Shown: positions 16,685-27,057 of the stretch, piece by piece
How positions within the stretch are numbered: the first letter of the stretch is position 1
Layout: each line of letters opens with the position of its first letter
Virus record (IMG/VR): IMGVR_UViG_3300046746_000620
Span: 1 to 64,000 of that record
Strand: one strand, 5' to 3'
Length of the DNA: 64,000 nt
Source: a virus
Program-made: the position numbers and the translations under genes
The notes under the pieces: model-generated
What the model was told of the DNA's origin: nothing
What the model saw: only the letters and a program-made list of their open reading frames with translations
Databases searched by the model: none

Positions 16685-16709
16685 CTTTCTTTAGATTTTT
16701 TTCTATAAT
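16681..16709 (+). promoter_or_regulatory. Consensus leaderless promoter
   Basis: TTGACT (16681-16686), a 17-bp spacer and a perfect TATAAT (16704-16709) are followed by six bases and then the ATG at 16716. Transcription starting 6-7 bases after the -10 box would begin at the start codon. The -35 box overlaps the stop of the gene upstream. Confidence 0.75.
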
Positions 16710-16715
16710 CACTGC

Positions 16716-17489
16716 ATGACTAAATCAAAAGCTTCCCTGCCTGATAACTCCTTTGGCCCTAAAAGCTTCGAAAGAGATGAAAATGGGCTTTTAAAAAATG
16801 TTCAATATACATTCAATGAAGACGGCTCTATCGACTGGAGAGCCATGGTAAGAGAAGAGCATTTATTTCCAAACAAAGCTTGGTTTGAAAGATTTAATAA
16901 ACCAATGCCAAAATCTATTAATGGATTAAAAGATCATCAATTATTAATAAAACTTTCTGGGATAAAAGAGTTAGCTAGATTAAGAGGTTTTAATTCTGTT
17001 TCCTATGAAACGGTTGCGTGCAATCATGACCATGTAGCAGTTAAATGTAAGATATCATTTATTGAAAACTACGAGACAAAAGAAATTGTTACATACGAAG
17101 ACATGGCAAATGCAACAATAAATAACTGTAGTAGTTTTGCTGTAAAGTTTTTAGAAACTATTGCATGTAACAGAGCTTTTGTTAGAGCTGTTAGAAATTT
17201 TTTAAATGTCCATATTGTAGGTTTAGATGAAATGGATACATCTGAATCCAGCCAACAAAACAAAGCAGACCAACCCTCTTCACTTAATTCTTTCTCCATA
17301 CATTCAACTCTTGAAAAAGCAGCTAAAACCTCTTTAAACTGTAATGATTTTGATTGCTTTAAAGAATTTTTAGTTGATCTTAAAAATTCTAACGAATATA
17401 TTAATAGCGATGCTCCAAATTGGAAAAGCTATACAGATATACCATCAAAAGAAGCTAGAATACTTTTGAAAATTTTAAAAAGTAATTAA
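16716..17489 (+). CDS. Putative Rad52/Red-beta-like annealing protein
   Basis: A 257-residue protein. The segment at about 85-175 has the flow of single-strand annealing proteins: a helix with KLSGIKELARLRGF, beta strands (HVAVKCKISFIE), then a helix with ETIACNRAFVRAVRNFL resembling the A-x-x-RAxxRAxR signature. A Ser/Gln-rich linker and a small C-terminal helical domain follow. Context with SSB supports a role in recombination, but the match is by eye and distant. It has its own strong promoter. Confidence 0.45.
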   Translation: MTKSKASLPDNSFGPKSFERDENGLLKNVQYTFNEDGSIDWRAMVREEHLFPNKAWFERFNKPMPKSINGLKDHQLLIKLSGIKELARLRGFNSVSYETVACNHDHVAVKCKISFIENYETKEIVTYEDMANATINNCSSFAVKFLETIACNRAFVRAVRNFLNVHIVGLDEMDTSESSQQNKADQPSSLNSFSIHSTLEKAAKTSLNCNDFDCFKEFLVDLKNSNEYINSDAPNWKSYTDIPSKEARILLKILKSN

Positions 17490-17836
17490 ATATATTTTTT
17501 GATTAAGAAATATACTAAAACAGGATATGTAAAAAAAGAAACTATTGGTAAATAAACTGGACCGTTTAAATAATAACATAAAATTCCAGAAAAAATAGCT
17601 CCAACCCAATGACAAAAGCAAATAGGGCAAGTTAGCAACTCTCCTAAAATTCCCCAATTTTTATATACATATTCCTCAAAATCTGTCGGGGTATATATCA
17701 TTACTTTTCTTCTTCTCAAGCATAACCAAATCTTTAAAAATTTACATTTCAATGTCGTTGTTTGCCATGTGAAAATCCAATTTAAGGTTGCTATAAAACC
17801 TAATATGTATATTTCTATAAATAATAAATTAATCAT
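17486..17836 (-). CDS. Small membrane protein with CPICFCHW motif
   Basis: A 116-residue protein with hydrophobic segments at about 3-22, 68-88 and 92-112 and a basic cytoplasmic patch. TCPICFCHWVGA lies at the start of the second membrane segment. Cys-containing membrane proteins of this size recur in phages, with unknown function. It is convergent with the annealing-protein gene, overlapping its 3' end by 4 bp. Confidence 0.6.
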   Translation of the reverse strand: MINLLFIEIYILGFIATLNWIFTWQTTTLKCKFLKIWLCLRRRKVMIYTPTDFEEYVYKNWGILGELLTCPICFCHWVGAIFSGILCYYLNGPVYLPIVSFFTYPVLVYFLIKKYI

Positions 17837-17868
17837 AATAATATTATGTATTATAAATGTATTCTTTT

Positions 17869-19410
17869 TTATTTCCAGTGTAATATTCCAGAGAATATAC
17901 CGTAACCTTTATGTAAAACTCCTTTAGTCATTGCGTTTGGAGTTTTTGATAACATTGGATTATAATATCCAGGCCCCTTACCTGCTAAATTAAACTGAAC
18001 AGAGTCTGCTACGAATGTTTGACCACAACCAACAGCTACTGGACCACAAGCTAATGTATACTCTGGATTAATATCGAAATCTGCACTTCCACCAATTCTA
18101 GGCTTCCAAGATTTACAATCTAATTCCTGATTAAAAATATTAGTTATTTCCCACTGATCTGCGCCGCTTAAAGTCAAACCTACTACCCCCGCATTCCATA
18201 AACTAACAACTATCCCCCCTTCTCCAGCACCAACTCCAGTAGGAAAAGCTCCTATAGTTTCTGTTGAAAAACTTCTATTAACTGAACAAGTTTGATCTAC
18301 AGCTCTAGTAGCTGGATTCACAAGATTAACTTGCTTTGCAGCATATGCCCCGCTATAAAATGTAAAATTAGTGAAATCGAAACAAGAAACAGAATCATCT
18401 ATGCAAAAATTTTGAGAAGTGTTGAATGTTTTAATTGATGATGAATTTTTAAATAGCGATCCGCTATACCCATTGGTTGCAGTAGTAAAATAACAATCAT
18501 CTTTATAAAAATCTATTGCAGTGCAGACCCCACCTCCAAAATCTTCTTTAGAAAAATTTACTTGACCTGATGAATTTTCCTGAACTTCTATTTTGAATGC
18601 TCCTGAGTCTGTAGCTACATAACAAATATAATTTTCTCTATCACTTGCCATATCTGTAACATTTCCGCACGGTATAGTCTTTACTAGGCTCGAATTTAAA
18701 TCTGATCCTTGACTTATTTTCACCATATCATAAATTAACACTCCTTTTCCAGTCTTTGAGCCAGGAAAATTTGTTCCCAATTCAGGCTGATATAGTTCTT
18801 TTTCAAAATCATTAGCTGGTTCGGGTGGCGGAGTGTATCCGCATGTACCAACTAATATATATTGACCAATTACTCCAACCCTGTAAGCTATTGCTCCAAC
18901 ATTTTGAAGTAATGTACTATCATCTCCAGTTATTATATCATAAAACCCTACTCCCGCTTCCCCCATAGCATAAACAATAGTTTCTTGATGAAAAAATTCT
19001 GCCCCATAAATTCCATTAAAATCATCAAACCCATACCTCATGCCTTTTTCGTCCCCTCCCCAAAATTGCCCTAAACTTTTTAAAGCTCCGTCAAAAATCT
19101 GATCTTCACCTGATCCATGTCCTCCACCAATGGTTGCTTTATGACTCATCGATCCTTCTTCTATTTTGTACAAAAAACCTCCAGATGATCCGCATGAAGC
19201 TATTAAATGTTTTCCGTCCGATTTTAGGTCGTAAATAAAATTAGCATTTAAACTGCCTGAAGACTGTAAATCGTCATTCACCCTACTAGCGAAACTTGGT
19301 GAATTTAAATAAGGTTGTGTTGAGGAAGCTGGGCTACCTAAATAATTTACAGCTCCACCTGTTACCCCATGTTTTTTACAAACACTACTACAGCAACACC
19401 CTAAAGTCAT
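17869..19410 (-). CDS. Virion/tail-associated protein, possible beta-propeller
   Basis: The 513-residue protein has a Cys-rich N-terminus (LGCCCSSVCKKHG). A long strand-rich body follows, with repeated blocks that look like propeller blades: LIASCGSSGGFLYKI, IVYAMGEAGVGFYDI, YICYVATDSGAFKI and GIVVSLWNAGVVGLTL, spaced by about 50-100 residues. No enzyme signature is seen. It is the last gene of the virion operon and starts at the stop of the 93-residue gene upstream, so it is probably a distal tail or receptor-binding component. Confidence 0.55.
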   Translation of the reverse strand: MTLGCCCSSVCKKHGVTGGAVNYLGSPASSTQPYLNSPSFASRVNDDLQSSGSLNANFIYDLKSDGKHLIASCGSSGGFLYKIEEGSMSHKATIGGGHGSGEDQIFDGALKSLGQFWGGDEKGMRYGFDDFNGIYGAEFFHQETIVYAMGEAGVGFYDIITGDDSTLLQNVGAIAYRVGVIGQYILVGTCGYTPPPEPANDFEKELYQPELGTNFPGSKTGKGVLIYDMVKISQGSDLNSSLVKTIPCGNVTDMASDRENYICYVATDSGAFKIEVQENSSGQVNFSKEDFGGGVCTAIDFYKDDCYFTTATNGYSGSLFKNSSSIKTFNTSQNFCIDDSVSCFDFTNFTFYSGAYAAKQVNLVNPATRAVDQTCSVNRSFSTETIGAFPTGVGAGEGGIVVSLWNAGVVGLTLSGADQWEITNIFNQELDCKSWKPRIGGSADFDINPEYTLACGPVAVGCGQTFVADSVQFNLAGKGPGYYNPMLSKTPNAMTKGVLHKGYGIFSGILHWK

Positions 19411-19691
19411 TACTCATTATTTTCTTGTTCTGCGACAGCTTCTGATGCAAGCACAACTATATTGTATTTATTTCCGCTATCATCACAATATTTTACTTTT
19501 CTAAATTTCATTGTTAGATCTTTATCTTCTGTGTCAGATTGCTTAAATTCAATATCTACAATTTGATCAGATCTTGCATCAAAATTTATATAATCTTCAT
19601 GTGAAGACTCCATACCAAGTACGTAATTAGCGGCTCCACCTTTTTCCGATATGGATACATAATAACCCGCACTTGAACTCATTGGTTGCAT
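19410..19691 (-). CDS. Small tail-region protein
   Basis: A 93-residue acidic protein between two large tail-region genes, sharing a G-G-x-x-N-Y-x-L-G segment with the N-terminus of the next protein. Most of the sequence forms alternating strands (IVDIEFKQSD, TMKFRKVKYCDD). Likely a structural or accessory tail protein; function unknown. Confidence 0.55.
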   Translation of the reverse strand: MQPMSSSAGYYVSISEKGGAANYVLGMESSHEDYINFDARSDQIVDIEFKQSDTEDKDLTMKFRKVKYCDDSGNKYNIVVLASEAVAEQENNE

Positions 19692-19692
19692 A

Positions 19693-22206
19693 TTATCTAT
19701 TTAGTAAGTTTTTTATTCTTGATGTTGTAAATTTTCTATAGTCTCTTAATTTAGCTTTTTCAGAAAAAACATACGAAGCTGTTAATTTTCCATCCACTAC
19801 ATTTATAGACATTGAATCAACATATTTTAAATTATCTGGAGTTATCTCTAACATTTCATTTACTAATGAAAAAGACATTTTTTGTATATACGGAACCCCA
19901 TACACTGCATCACCACATTCATAGTTATATTGTTGAATTAAATATTCACTATCTTGGTTTACTCTAACAAAAGAATTCTGGTTTTGATCTTCCATCCAGG
20001 AGTAATCAATTTTTGTATGTTTTGTTCCTCTATTTAGAAGCCAAGCATCCGAAGGAGGCTCTTCCCCCTGTTTCCAATTTGTTTTACAACCTGTCCATGA
20101 ACTCTTCCTATATACTATAGGTTGAGCCGCCATACGGCTTCTCTGAATCTCTGGGTCAGATTGATCCCAGGGCTGTCTTCTTCCATCTGATCCTACATTA
20201 GCTCTTTCATAATAAACACCAGTTTGTTTAGTTCCAGAATAATGAGCTGTTCCACCCGACGCTCTTCTTTCTTTTTGGCTCTGTATCGCATCTACAGCTG
20301 TATTTAAAAAATCTTGAGCAACTTGTTTTAATTCTGTCTTATTTACACATGCAACTCCATTGAATCGTTCTCCTTCTTCAGCTCTTACGGAAGGAGATGT
20401 GTCTATTTTCGTCTCTAACCCTAAATAATTCACATCGCTTGCGTCTATGGTTGGCATTGGTAATGGCCCATAATCAATGGCAACAACACCTTGGGTGAAA
20501 TTATATTCATCATCATTTCCTCCTATACCTATTTGATCACCCACCGTAGTACCTTTATCAGCCGAACAGGCTACTCCCAATGACTCTATATCCGCAGTAC
20601 CAGGAACAAACATTAATGAACCTCCACTAGTTGTGACCCAAGATCTTGACCCTAAAGGGGAATCGGCAGTCCCAAAATTTTCAAAACCAGCTGATTGCAG
20701 ATTTCCAAACATAGCACTTTCTCCATCAGTGTCTCCTTGAGCTGTTATATCTTTACCATCAATTGTAGAAGAATACCAAATTCTATCAGTATTCTGATAG
20801 GCGCATACATGACTATCTTCAGCTGTACCTGAAACACCCAGCTCCTGTCTTGCTCTTTCTAAAAAATCTGCACCTTTAAGTTTGTCATTTACATTTTTAT
20901 AATACGTTCCATCCATTCCATAAACTGTTCTAGCCCAATCACCATCTATCTCTTCAGCTTCTGAGCATACCACAGCAACTCCAAGCTCTTGAAAAACAGG
21001 ATGATCTCCAATCAGATACCAGGCTAGCTCTTTATCATCCGCCTCATCTCCAGCCGATAAAGAACTTGATAAATCAACATCATCGCTTATAAACCTTAAT
21101 TTAGGCACAGCTCTAAAACTTCCTGAATCATTATAAGCTGGAGCTTCGTCTTCAATATCATAGTCCGTTTCTCTAGGATATCGCCCAGGTCTTCTGCTCA
21201 ACTTTTGATATGAATGAGACACAGCTAAAGAATAATCTGTTTCTATTGACGAAGAAATCGCATTATCAGGAACTGTAATCCCTTCATCCTCCATAGCTTC
21301 TATTTTTCCACTTATTTCCGTAAAATCAAAATATTTTGCCCCCCAAAAAGAATTAGAAGTAAAACTTTTTCCAAAAGCATTACCGATCCCACTAAGAACA
21401 TCTGCAAAAGTTCCAGCATCATTAAATAAGCCAGTAAACCCTTCTGCATTTTCTATTTCTATATTCAAGCCTGCATTATTTTTTAAAAACTCTTCTATTT
21501 CTCTTTTTAAACCTCTTTCCCCTGCTTTTACTATTGAGGTTCCCGCATTAAAACTATAATAAAAAGATCCATACTCAACATAAGGATGAGGTATTCCTGG
21601 CGTATGATTTTTCTTATACGAATCCCTAGAATAACCGTTTATTCCAGAAACGTTATCAAAGGATACTGATTTCCAGTTTCTGGTAACAATTGAGCCATCA
21701 ACCCTAACATAACCATATCCGTTATTTATTTTATGATACCTACTCCCTTTATGCCCCCATAAAAAACTTCTCTCCACAAGAACATCCCTTTGTCTTCCAT
21801 CTAAATATCCACTCGTAGTACCCGTAACATTAAACCACTCTCTCCCTAATAACAAATCAGCAAATGATTCCGCTCCATTGTAACTATCTCCAGGAGCTAC
21901 AAAAAATGAGTTAAACTTTAACCACACAGAATCTATAAAAGTGCATGTTGTAATTACTCCAGATGAAGATTTTGCTGTTTGTATAGATACTAACTCCCAG
22001 CTTTCAGAGTTCCCAAAATTAAGACCAAACTCTTCAACTTCCTTTAGTGCGGTTGAAGCTAATTCTTTATGTTGCTGAATTCCTGTTTCAGGATCTCCAA
22101 TTAGGCTAATTTCTAAAGTAGGCCCATTACTTGGAGACATTGTTAAATTTATACCTTGAAATTTACTACAAAAAGCATCACTTTTCTTGATTACACAGCT
22201 ACTCAT
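19693..22206 (-). CDS. Large distal tail / baseplate-type protein
   Basis: An 837-residue strand-rich protein rich in Gly, Ser, Asp and Trp. I recognise no catalytic motif. The last 100 residues (VPYIQKMSFSLVNEMLEITPDNLKYVDSM and following) resemble the C-terminal part of its upstream neighbours. The gene is packed against both neighbours (1-2 bp). Together with 22206-23846 and 23848-27051 it probably builds the tail tip below the tape measure. Confidence 0.55.
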   Translation of the reverse strand: MSSCVIKKSDAFCSKFQGINLTMSPSNGPTLEISLIGDPETGIQQHKELASTALKEVEEFGLNFGNSESWELVSIQTAKSSSGVITTCTFIDSVWLKFNSFFVAPGDSYNGAESFADLLLGREWFNVTGTTSGYLDGRQRDVLVERSFLWGHKGSRYHKINNGYGYVRVDGSIVTRNWKSVSFDNVSGINGYSRDSYKKNHTPGIPHPYVEYGSFYYSFNAGTSIVKAGERGLKREIEEFLKNNAGLNIEIENAEGFTGLFNDAGTFADVLSGIGNAFGKSFTSNSFWGAKYFDFTEISGKIEAMEDEGITVPDNAISSSIETDYSLAVSHSYQKLSRRPGRYPRETDYDIEDEAPAYNDSGSFRAVPKLRFISDDVDLSSSLSAGDEADDKELAWYLIGDHPVFQELGVAVVCSEAEEIDGDWARTVYGMDGTYYKNVNDKLKGADFLERARQELGVSGTAEDSHVCAYQNTDRIWYSSTIDGKDITAQGDTDGESAMFGNLQSAGFENFGTADSPLGSRSWVTTSGGSLMFVPGTADIESLGVACSADKGTTVGDQIGIGGNDDEYNFTQGVVAIDYGPLPMPTIDASDVNYLGLETKIDTSPSVRAEEGERFNGVACVNKTELKQVAQDFLNTAVDAIQSQKERRASGGTAHYSGTKQTGVYYERANVGSDGRRQPWDQSDPEIQRSRMAAQPIVYRKSSWTGCKTNWKQGEEPPSDAWLLNRGTKHTKIDYSWMEDQNQNSFVRVNQDSEYLIQQYNYECGDAVYGVPYIQKMSFSLVNEMLEITPDNLKYVDSMSINVVDGKLTASYVFSEKAKLRDYRKFTTSRIKNLLNR

Positions 22207-23846
22207 TATACATACCCCTTGTAATATGTTCTACTTTGACTAAAACTACAATACTGAGAATTTTCATTAAAAGAGTTAGACTCTGTTTCTATATTACTAT
22301 AGTAAGAGCCAAACAAGTCATTTTCAATAGATAAAAATTTTTCATCAGCTTTTTCTTTTAATTTATTTATAGCCTGATCTTTTGTTAAACTTTTATCTGT
22401 ATAATTTCCACTAACTTCTACAGAAACAGTTCCTACGGTTATCCCATGTTTTGTAACTATATATTTATCCATTCCACCTCCAAAATTCATATCAACAGAG
22501 TATCTATCCACAACATCATTAATTTCACAACTTAAATTTAAATTTTTAAAATCTTGAACTTTTTCTTTGTTAGTAAAAGAGTAGGAGAAGGATATAACCC
22601 CATTAGACTCCTGTTCATCTATTTGTCTGGATTCTGGTTCCTGATTTAAAGTAATTCCCGAAAAAATTAAATTTAAAGACTCTTGAGCTTCTTGATGAAT
22701 CCAGCTTCCATAAGAACTTGAATCATATGGCTTATTTTCAAATTCATTTTTAACCATCGCCCATCTACTTTCATTTCTTCCACTAGCTGTAATCTCTCCA
22801 TCTACAGAGACTTCAAATACTCCTCCCTCCTTTTCTGATATATCCACTGAGCTTTGAATGCCAATACCGCATGAATTTCTAAATGAATTTTTTTCAAAAG
22901 TCATTCTAAATTTTATTAAATTAACTTCTTCAACTTCTGAAATTTGTATTTGTTGTGGGATGTCTGAATAATTTAAATCTGCAGTTTTTTCTATTAGCTT
23001 CTGATGAAAATCAATTTCTTTAAATTTTTCTTGAACATCTGAAAAATTAAATTCCATTCCTAATTGTAGACTGCCTGACAAATTTGCTGTCTGAATTTCC
23101 CCAAATGAATTAGCTTCATCTATTATTAAACTAAAAATTCCTAAATCATCATTACTAGATTCTTTATTAGCTAAAAAAGTTCTTTGAACATTAAAGTTGT
23201 TTTTTAATCTATCGATGGATTCAACCCTATTTATTGAATGTAAATTTAAACCATTAAACTCTTCTGGTAGATTTATATCTTGAGACTCAATTGATTGAAC
23301 AAAATCTATAGCATTCTGTAAAGCGTTAGATATACTGGATTCATTATTTTGATTTATTCCTGAATAGTTTTTTGTGTTTAATCCATCAGCTGATATAGTT
23401 TGATCAATAGTATAATTTCCGTTTTCGTCTCTGGATATCTCTATAGAGTTAATTGGTTGTGTAACACCATAAAACTCTTTATACATTAGTTCATCATAAG
23501 AATGAATTTCTATTGAATAATTCAATACGCCAGCATAATTAGCTGCTGGAAAATCAATTTTAGCTATTTCAACAATTTTTCTTTCGAATATTATTTTAGA
23601 ACCATCTATTATTTTTAAATTCTTAAAATTTTCAGAAAAATTATCAATAATTTTATCTCTCTTTGATGATAGTGTTGATATTTTATCACAGCTGTCTGAG
23701 TTAATTAAACCATGCAAAATAACAATTTCTTTCATCCCAATTTTTTTTCCAAAAACAACGTTTTCGGATGAAAACTCAACTGATGGTGTAGCTATGGACT
23801 CATCATTAAATATATTCTTATTATTATATAAAATTTCAACACTCAT
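22206..23846 (-). CDS. Tail-tip structural protein
   Basis: The 546-residue protein is rich in Ser, Asn and Glu. It alternates strand segments (EIVILHGLINSDSC, NYSIEIHSYDELM, VSVEVSGNYTDKSL) with charged loops. The strand pattern and size resemble the first half of the 1,067-residue protein upstream, suggesting a shared fold and an old duplication. No function other than a structural tail role can be inferred. Confidence 0.55.
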   Translation of the reverse strand: MSVEILYNNKNIFNDESIATPSVEFSSENVVFGKKIGMKEIVILHGLINSDSCDKISTLSSKRDKIIDNFSENFKNLKIIDGSKIIFERKIVEIAKIDFPAANYAGVLNYSIEIHSYDELMYKEFYGVTQPINSIEISRDENGNYTIDQTISADGLNTKNYSGINQNNESSISNALQNAIDFVQSIESQDINLPEEFNGLNLHSINRVESIDRLKNNFNVQRTFLANKESSNDDLGIFSLIIDEANSFGEIQTANLSGSLQLGMEFNFSDVQEKFKEIDFHQKLIEKTADLNYSDIPQQIQISEVEEVNLIKFRMTFEKNSFRNSCGIGIQSSVDISEKEGGVFEVSVDGEITASGRNESRWAMVKNEFENKPYDSSSYGSWIHQEAQESLNLIFSGITLNQEPESRQIDEQESNGVISFSYSFTNKEKVQDFKNLNLSCEINDVVDRYSVDMNFGGGMDKYIVTKHGITVGTVSVEVSGNYTDKSLTKDQAINKLKEKADEKFLSIENDLFGSYYSNIETESNSFNENSQYCSFSQSRTYYKGYV

Positions 23847-23847
23847 T

Positions 23848-26800
23848 TTATGTAGTTTGGGTTTCTGTTGATGTTGGGCAGCTCTGTAAATATTCTACAT
23901 ATGCGAAATTTATTTGCTCGTGCTCTGATAGACTGTATATACAGTTTTTAACTATATCATCAAAATGATATCGCTCGTCATTATATTCAGATCGTAAAAA
24001 GCAAGATTGTACCCCAATAACATCATAACAACCCTGCCCGCTACTATCTCCAAATTCATTTTCTGCCCTCTGGTTTATAGTTAAATTTTGACCATCCGCT
24101 GGTATTTCTAATTCAAGCACAGTACTTTGAGTCGCATTTAAACTAGAACAACTTTCAAATATCATAGGACCTGCAAAAAACTCTGTATTTGATAGATCAG
24201 GATGAAAAGAATTATTTTCAGAATTTTGTGAAATTTTTGAATTATGATCATAATTAGAGTCTTTATGATTGTATTCAAATTGACCTAAATTTCTAAAACC
24301 TCCTATGAAATTAGAGTTATTGATAGTCTCTTGAACCAAATCTGCAACAGTTAGATTCCAAAACTTTGGAATATATATTGTATGAAAATCGCATCTTTGA
24401 GCTCCAAGATCAGGAGGAGATGCGCCAGCATCTGATTCAAAAATTAAATAGTTAAAAGCTTGACCTGATCCAGCTTTAACACAATCTTTTACTACATTAT
24501 TTTCAGCCCAACTAGGATCTATAAGGAATGTTGGATCACCCGAAGAAAAGACAGAGCCTCCGTCATCCCAACATTTTTTACCTCCATATATATCGCCATC
24601 AGGGAAGAGTTTTGCAGCAGTATCATTCCAGTTTTCAGGAATATAAACTTCATGGAAAACTCTTGATGTTGTATAAGTATATGTAAAAGTTGGTTGAGTC
24701 CCTCCTTGTGTTGCACTGTAAGTTGGGGTTTCTAATATTACTGTATTTGTTTGAGTTAAAGATGGTGTATCTGTTATTGTTAAAGTTGGTGTTGGTTTTG
24801 GAGTTCCCAACTCTAAGTCAAAGTTCCATTTAAACCCCCCATCTGTTATTGGTGTGAATGCCACCCCTTCTTCTGATAATTGTGTTGTAAAAGAAGATGT
24901 TGGAGTTCTTTCGTGTAAAGATAAACTTAAATCAAATCCAAAATCAGGATCTACCGTATCAGTAGGCACTACACATTCGGAAAGGTCAACTATTTCTCTT
25001 GTATAATTCAATACATCGTTCTGATAATCAAATTCATATATTTTTTCAGCAAGAAATATATTTTCAGACTCAGGGGAATTGCCTTCTAGTAAATTTTTAC
25101 TCAAAAGGATAGCTTCTGCTGCATTTTTAATATTTTTAAGACCTTGACCCTTTTTCCCAGTAACTTGTATGTTTATTGTTCTTGTTTTAGCTGTTTGTAG
25201 AGCTCCTAATCTTTGTAAAAAAGTTGAACAGTTTACAAAAAAAGCTGCACCTTGTTGGGTTGATTCATTTTCAGTTATAGTTAGCTCGAACTTTTTAACC
25301 ACATTTTCTATATCTGAGTTTGGCATAGTATAACCAACTTGATTTGAGAATTGCAGCGAAAATTCAAAACTTCCAGTCAGGTTATCTATTGATACTTGTT
25401 TCTCCACCTCCTTGAAAGTATTACTATAAGACCTTCTTGTGGCTATTTCAGATACTTGACTTGCAGATTGATTCACTACATTCTCTATAGCTTTTTTTGA
25501 ATTATTAATTCTTTCTGCCGTCGTTGAACCATGCCCAATAGATTCACCGTTAATAGTTATTAATTCAAACCCATCTTGTTCCTCTATTGATACATTACTA
25601 TCTAGAATATATTTAAACGATCCAGATTTTTGAAATTTCGGGGAATTTGTATATTTTAATGATATATTTGCAGAATTTGTTCCGTATTGATAATTCACAG
25701 AGGAATACAAAGGCTCCTCAAAAATTTGATTTTCAACTCCAGGAGTTGCGCTAGGGCACTGATAAAAAAATTGTTTTGAATAACTATTTAATTTAGAAGA
25801 TATTCTTGAATTAGAAGAATTTAAAAAAGATTGCGTAAAACTCTTAAGTGAATTATCGCTTTCATCTTTTAAGTTTACTAATAAAGTATCTTCTGTAATT
25901 TCTATAAACCCTTCTTCTGTTACATTAATAGATACATCGCTACGAGTGGAGTACTCTTTATTACTATCCAACTTATCAATTCTTAAATTTCTACTAGAGT
26001 TATATTTATTACTTATATGATCGAATGATTCACTTTTTCCAAAATCATTAAAATTAATAACATTTTTATATTCTCCTTGATATGTGTTTGAGAGTATAGG
26101 GTAATTTATACTAGATGAAAATATATTACTAGCAAATTCTCTAGATTTATTTATAGGTAATTCATTTGTTTTATATAAATATATATTATCAAAAAAAGTA
26201 TTATTATCTGTTGATGCAATTAGTTCAATTTTTACATCCTGATTAGCTACATTATTTATTTCAATATAGTGTTGTCCAGTAAACTCTTTTAAATCTAAAG
26301 TTTCTTGTTGAAATTTAACCTGACAATCGTTATAAGTCTGAGAATCTTGCCCTAAATAATCAAAATATAAAGAGTATCTTCCTGTTGTTAAATTTATAGT
26401 AAAACTTGATTTTTGATTTGCAGAAACTTTAATAGAACCATTTCCTTTTCCATTTAGGTTTTCTAGTGCTCTATCTTGCACTGAAGAGTTTGACCATATA
26501 TTTTTTCTATTTTCCAGTAAAGATTCTCTTTTTTCAAAACTACAGGACACCGAATGCTGAATATCAAGAGAATTAGCTGATTCCGAAAAGCTAAAATTTT
26601 CTGAAAAATCTTTTAAATATTTTAAATCTTCATTTTGAAGACCTAATTGCTGGGCTGTTTTTATATTATTTTTATCGTTAGTTGTAAAATAAATTTCATC
26701 AACACTTCCAGCTTCTATAATTTCTATTGATGCTGTAAAGTTAGCATCTCTAATAAATTCTCCAGATACAGCAAAACTAATAACAGAGCCTTCTCCATGA

Positions 26801-27051
26801 CTTACTCCATTTATAAATATTTCTTGATTATCATTAATTATTGAATAATCAGAAGAAGATGATGATAACTCTTCAGAATTTAACCTTTTATATTCCTCAA
26901 AAATACTTTCAACTCCAGAAGGGTTTTGTAAATCTAATAATAATCCAGATATTAGTATTTCTTTTTTGTTACTTTTAACATTTTCGTTCCCGATTTTTTC
27001 TAGAGAAGATGTTAAACTTAATAAGTTTACATTTTCAAATTGTATTGACAT
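23848..27051 (-). CDS. Large tail-tip protein with Thr-Pro linker
   Basis: A 1,067-residue protein. Residues about 1-750 are strand-rich and resemble the next tail gene (for example DLQNPSGVESIFEEYKRL). Around residues 755-800 lies a Thr/Pro linker (TPKPTPTLTITDTPSLTQTN). It is followed by two related domains that begin FHEVYIPENWNDTAAKL (about 802) and FHTIYIPKFWNLTVADL (about 900). The extreme C-terminus ends in STETQTT, a start of the Thr-x pattern. It follows the tape measure gene directly, the usual place for the distal tail protein. Confidence 0.6.
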   Translation of the reverse strand: MSIQFENVNLLSLTSSLEKIGNENVKSNKKEILISGLLLDLQNPSGVESIFEEYKRLNSEELSSSSSDYSIINDNQEIFINGVSHGEGSVISFAVSGEFIRDANFTASIEIIEAGSVDEIYFTTNDKNNIKTAQQLGLQNEDLKYLKDFSENFSFSESANSLDIQHSVSCSFEKRESLLENRKNIWSNSSVQDRALENLNGKGNGSIKVSANQKSSFTINLTTGRYSLYFDYLGQDSQTYNDCQVKFQQETLDLKEFTGQHYIEINNVANQDVKIELIASTDNNTFFDNIYLYKTNELPINKSREFASNIFSSSINYPILSNTYQGEYKNVINFNDFGKSESFDHISNKYNSSRNLRIDKLDSNKEYSTRSDVSINVTEEGFIEITEDTLLVNLKDESDNSLKSFTQSFLNSSNSRISSKLNSYSKQFFYQCPSATPGVENQIFEEPLYSSVNYQYGTNSANISLKYTNSPKFQKSGSFKYILDSNVSIEEQDGFELITINGESIGHGSTTAERINNSKKAIENVVNQSASQVSEIATRRSYSNTFKEVEKQVSIDNLTGSFEFSLQFSNQVGYTMPNSDIENVVKKFELTITENESTQQGAAFFVNCSTFLQRLGALQTAKTRTINIQVTGKKGQGLKNIKNAAEAILLSKNLLEGNSPESENIFLAEKIYEFDYQNDVLNYTREIVDLSECVVPTDTVDPDFGFDLSLSLHERTPTSSFTTQLSEEGVAFTPITDGGFKWNFDLELGTPKPTPTLTITDTPSLTQTNTVILETPTYSATQGGTQPTFTYTYTTSRVFHEVYIPENWNDTAAKLFPDGDIYGGKKCWDDGGSVFSSGDPTFLIDPSWAENNVVKDCVKAGSGQAFNYLIFESDAGASPPDLGAQRCDFHTIYIPKFWNLTVADLVQETINNSNFIGGFRNLGQFEYNHKDSNYDHNSKISQNSENNSFHPDLSNTEFFAGPMIFESCSSLNATQSTVLELEIPADGQNLTINQRAENEFGDSSGQGCYDVIGVQSCFLRSEYNDERYHFDDIVKNCIYSLSEHEQINFAYVEYLQSCPTSTETQTT

Positions 27052-27057
27052 AATATA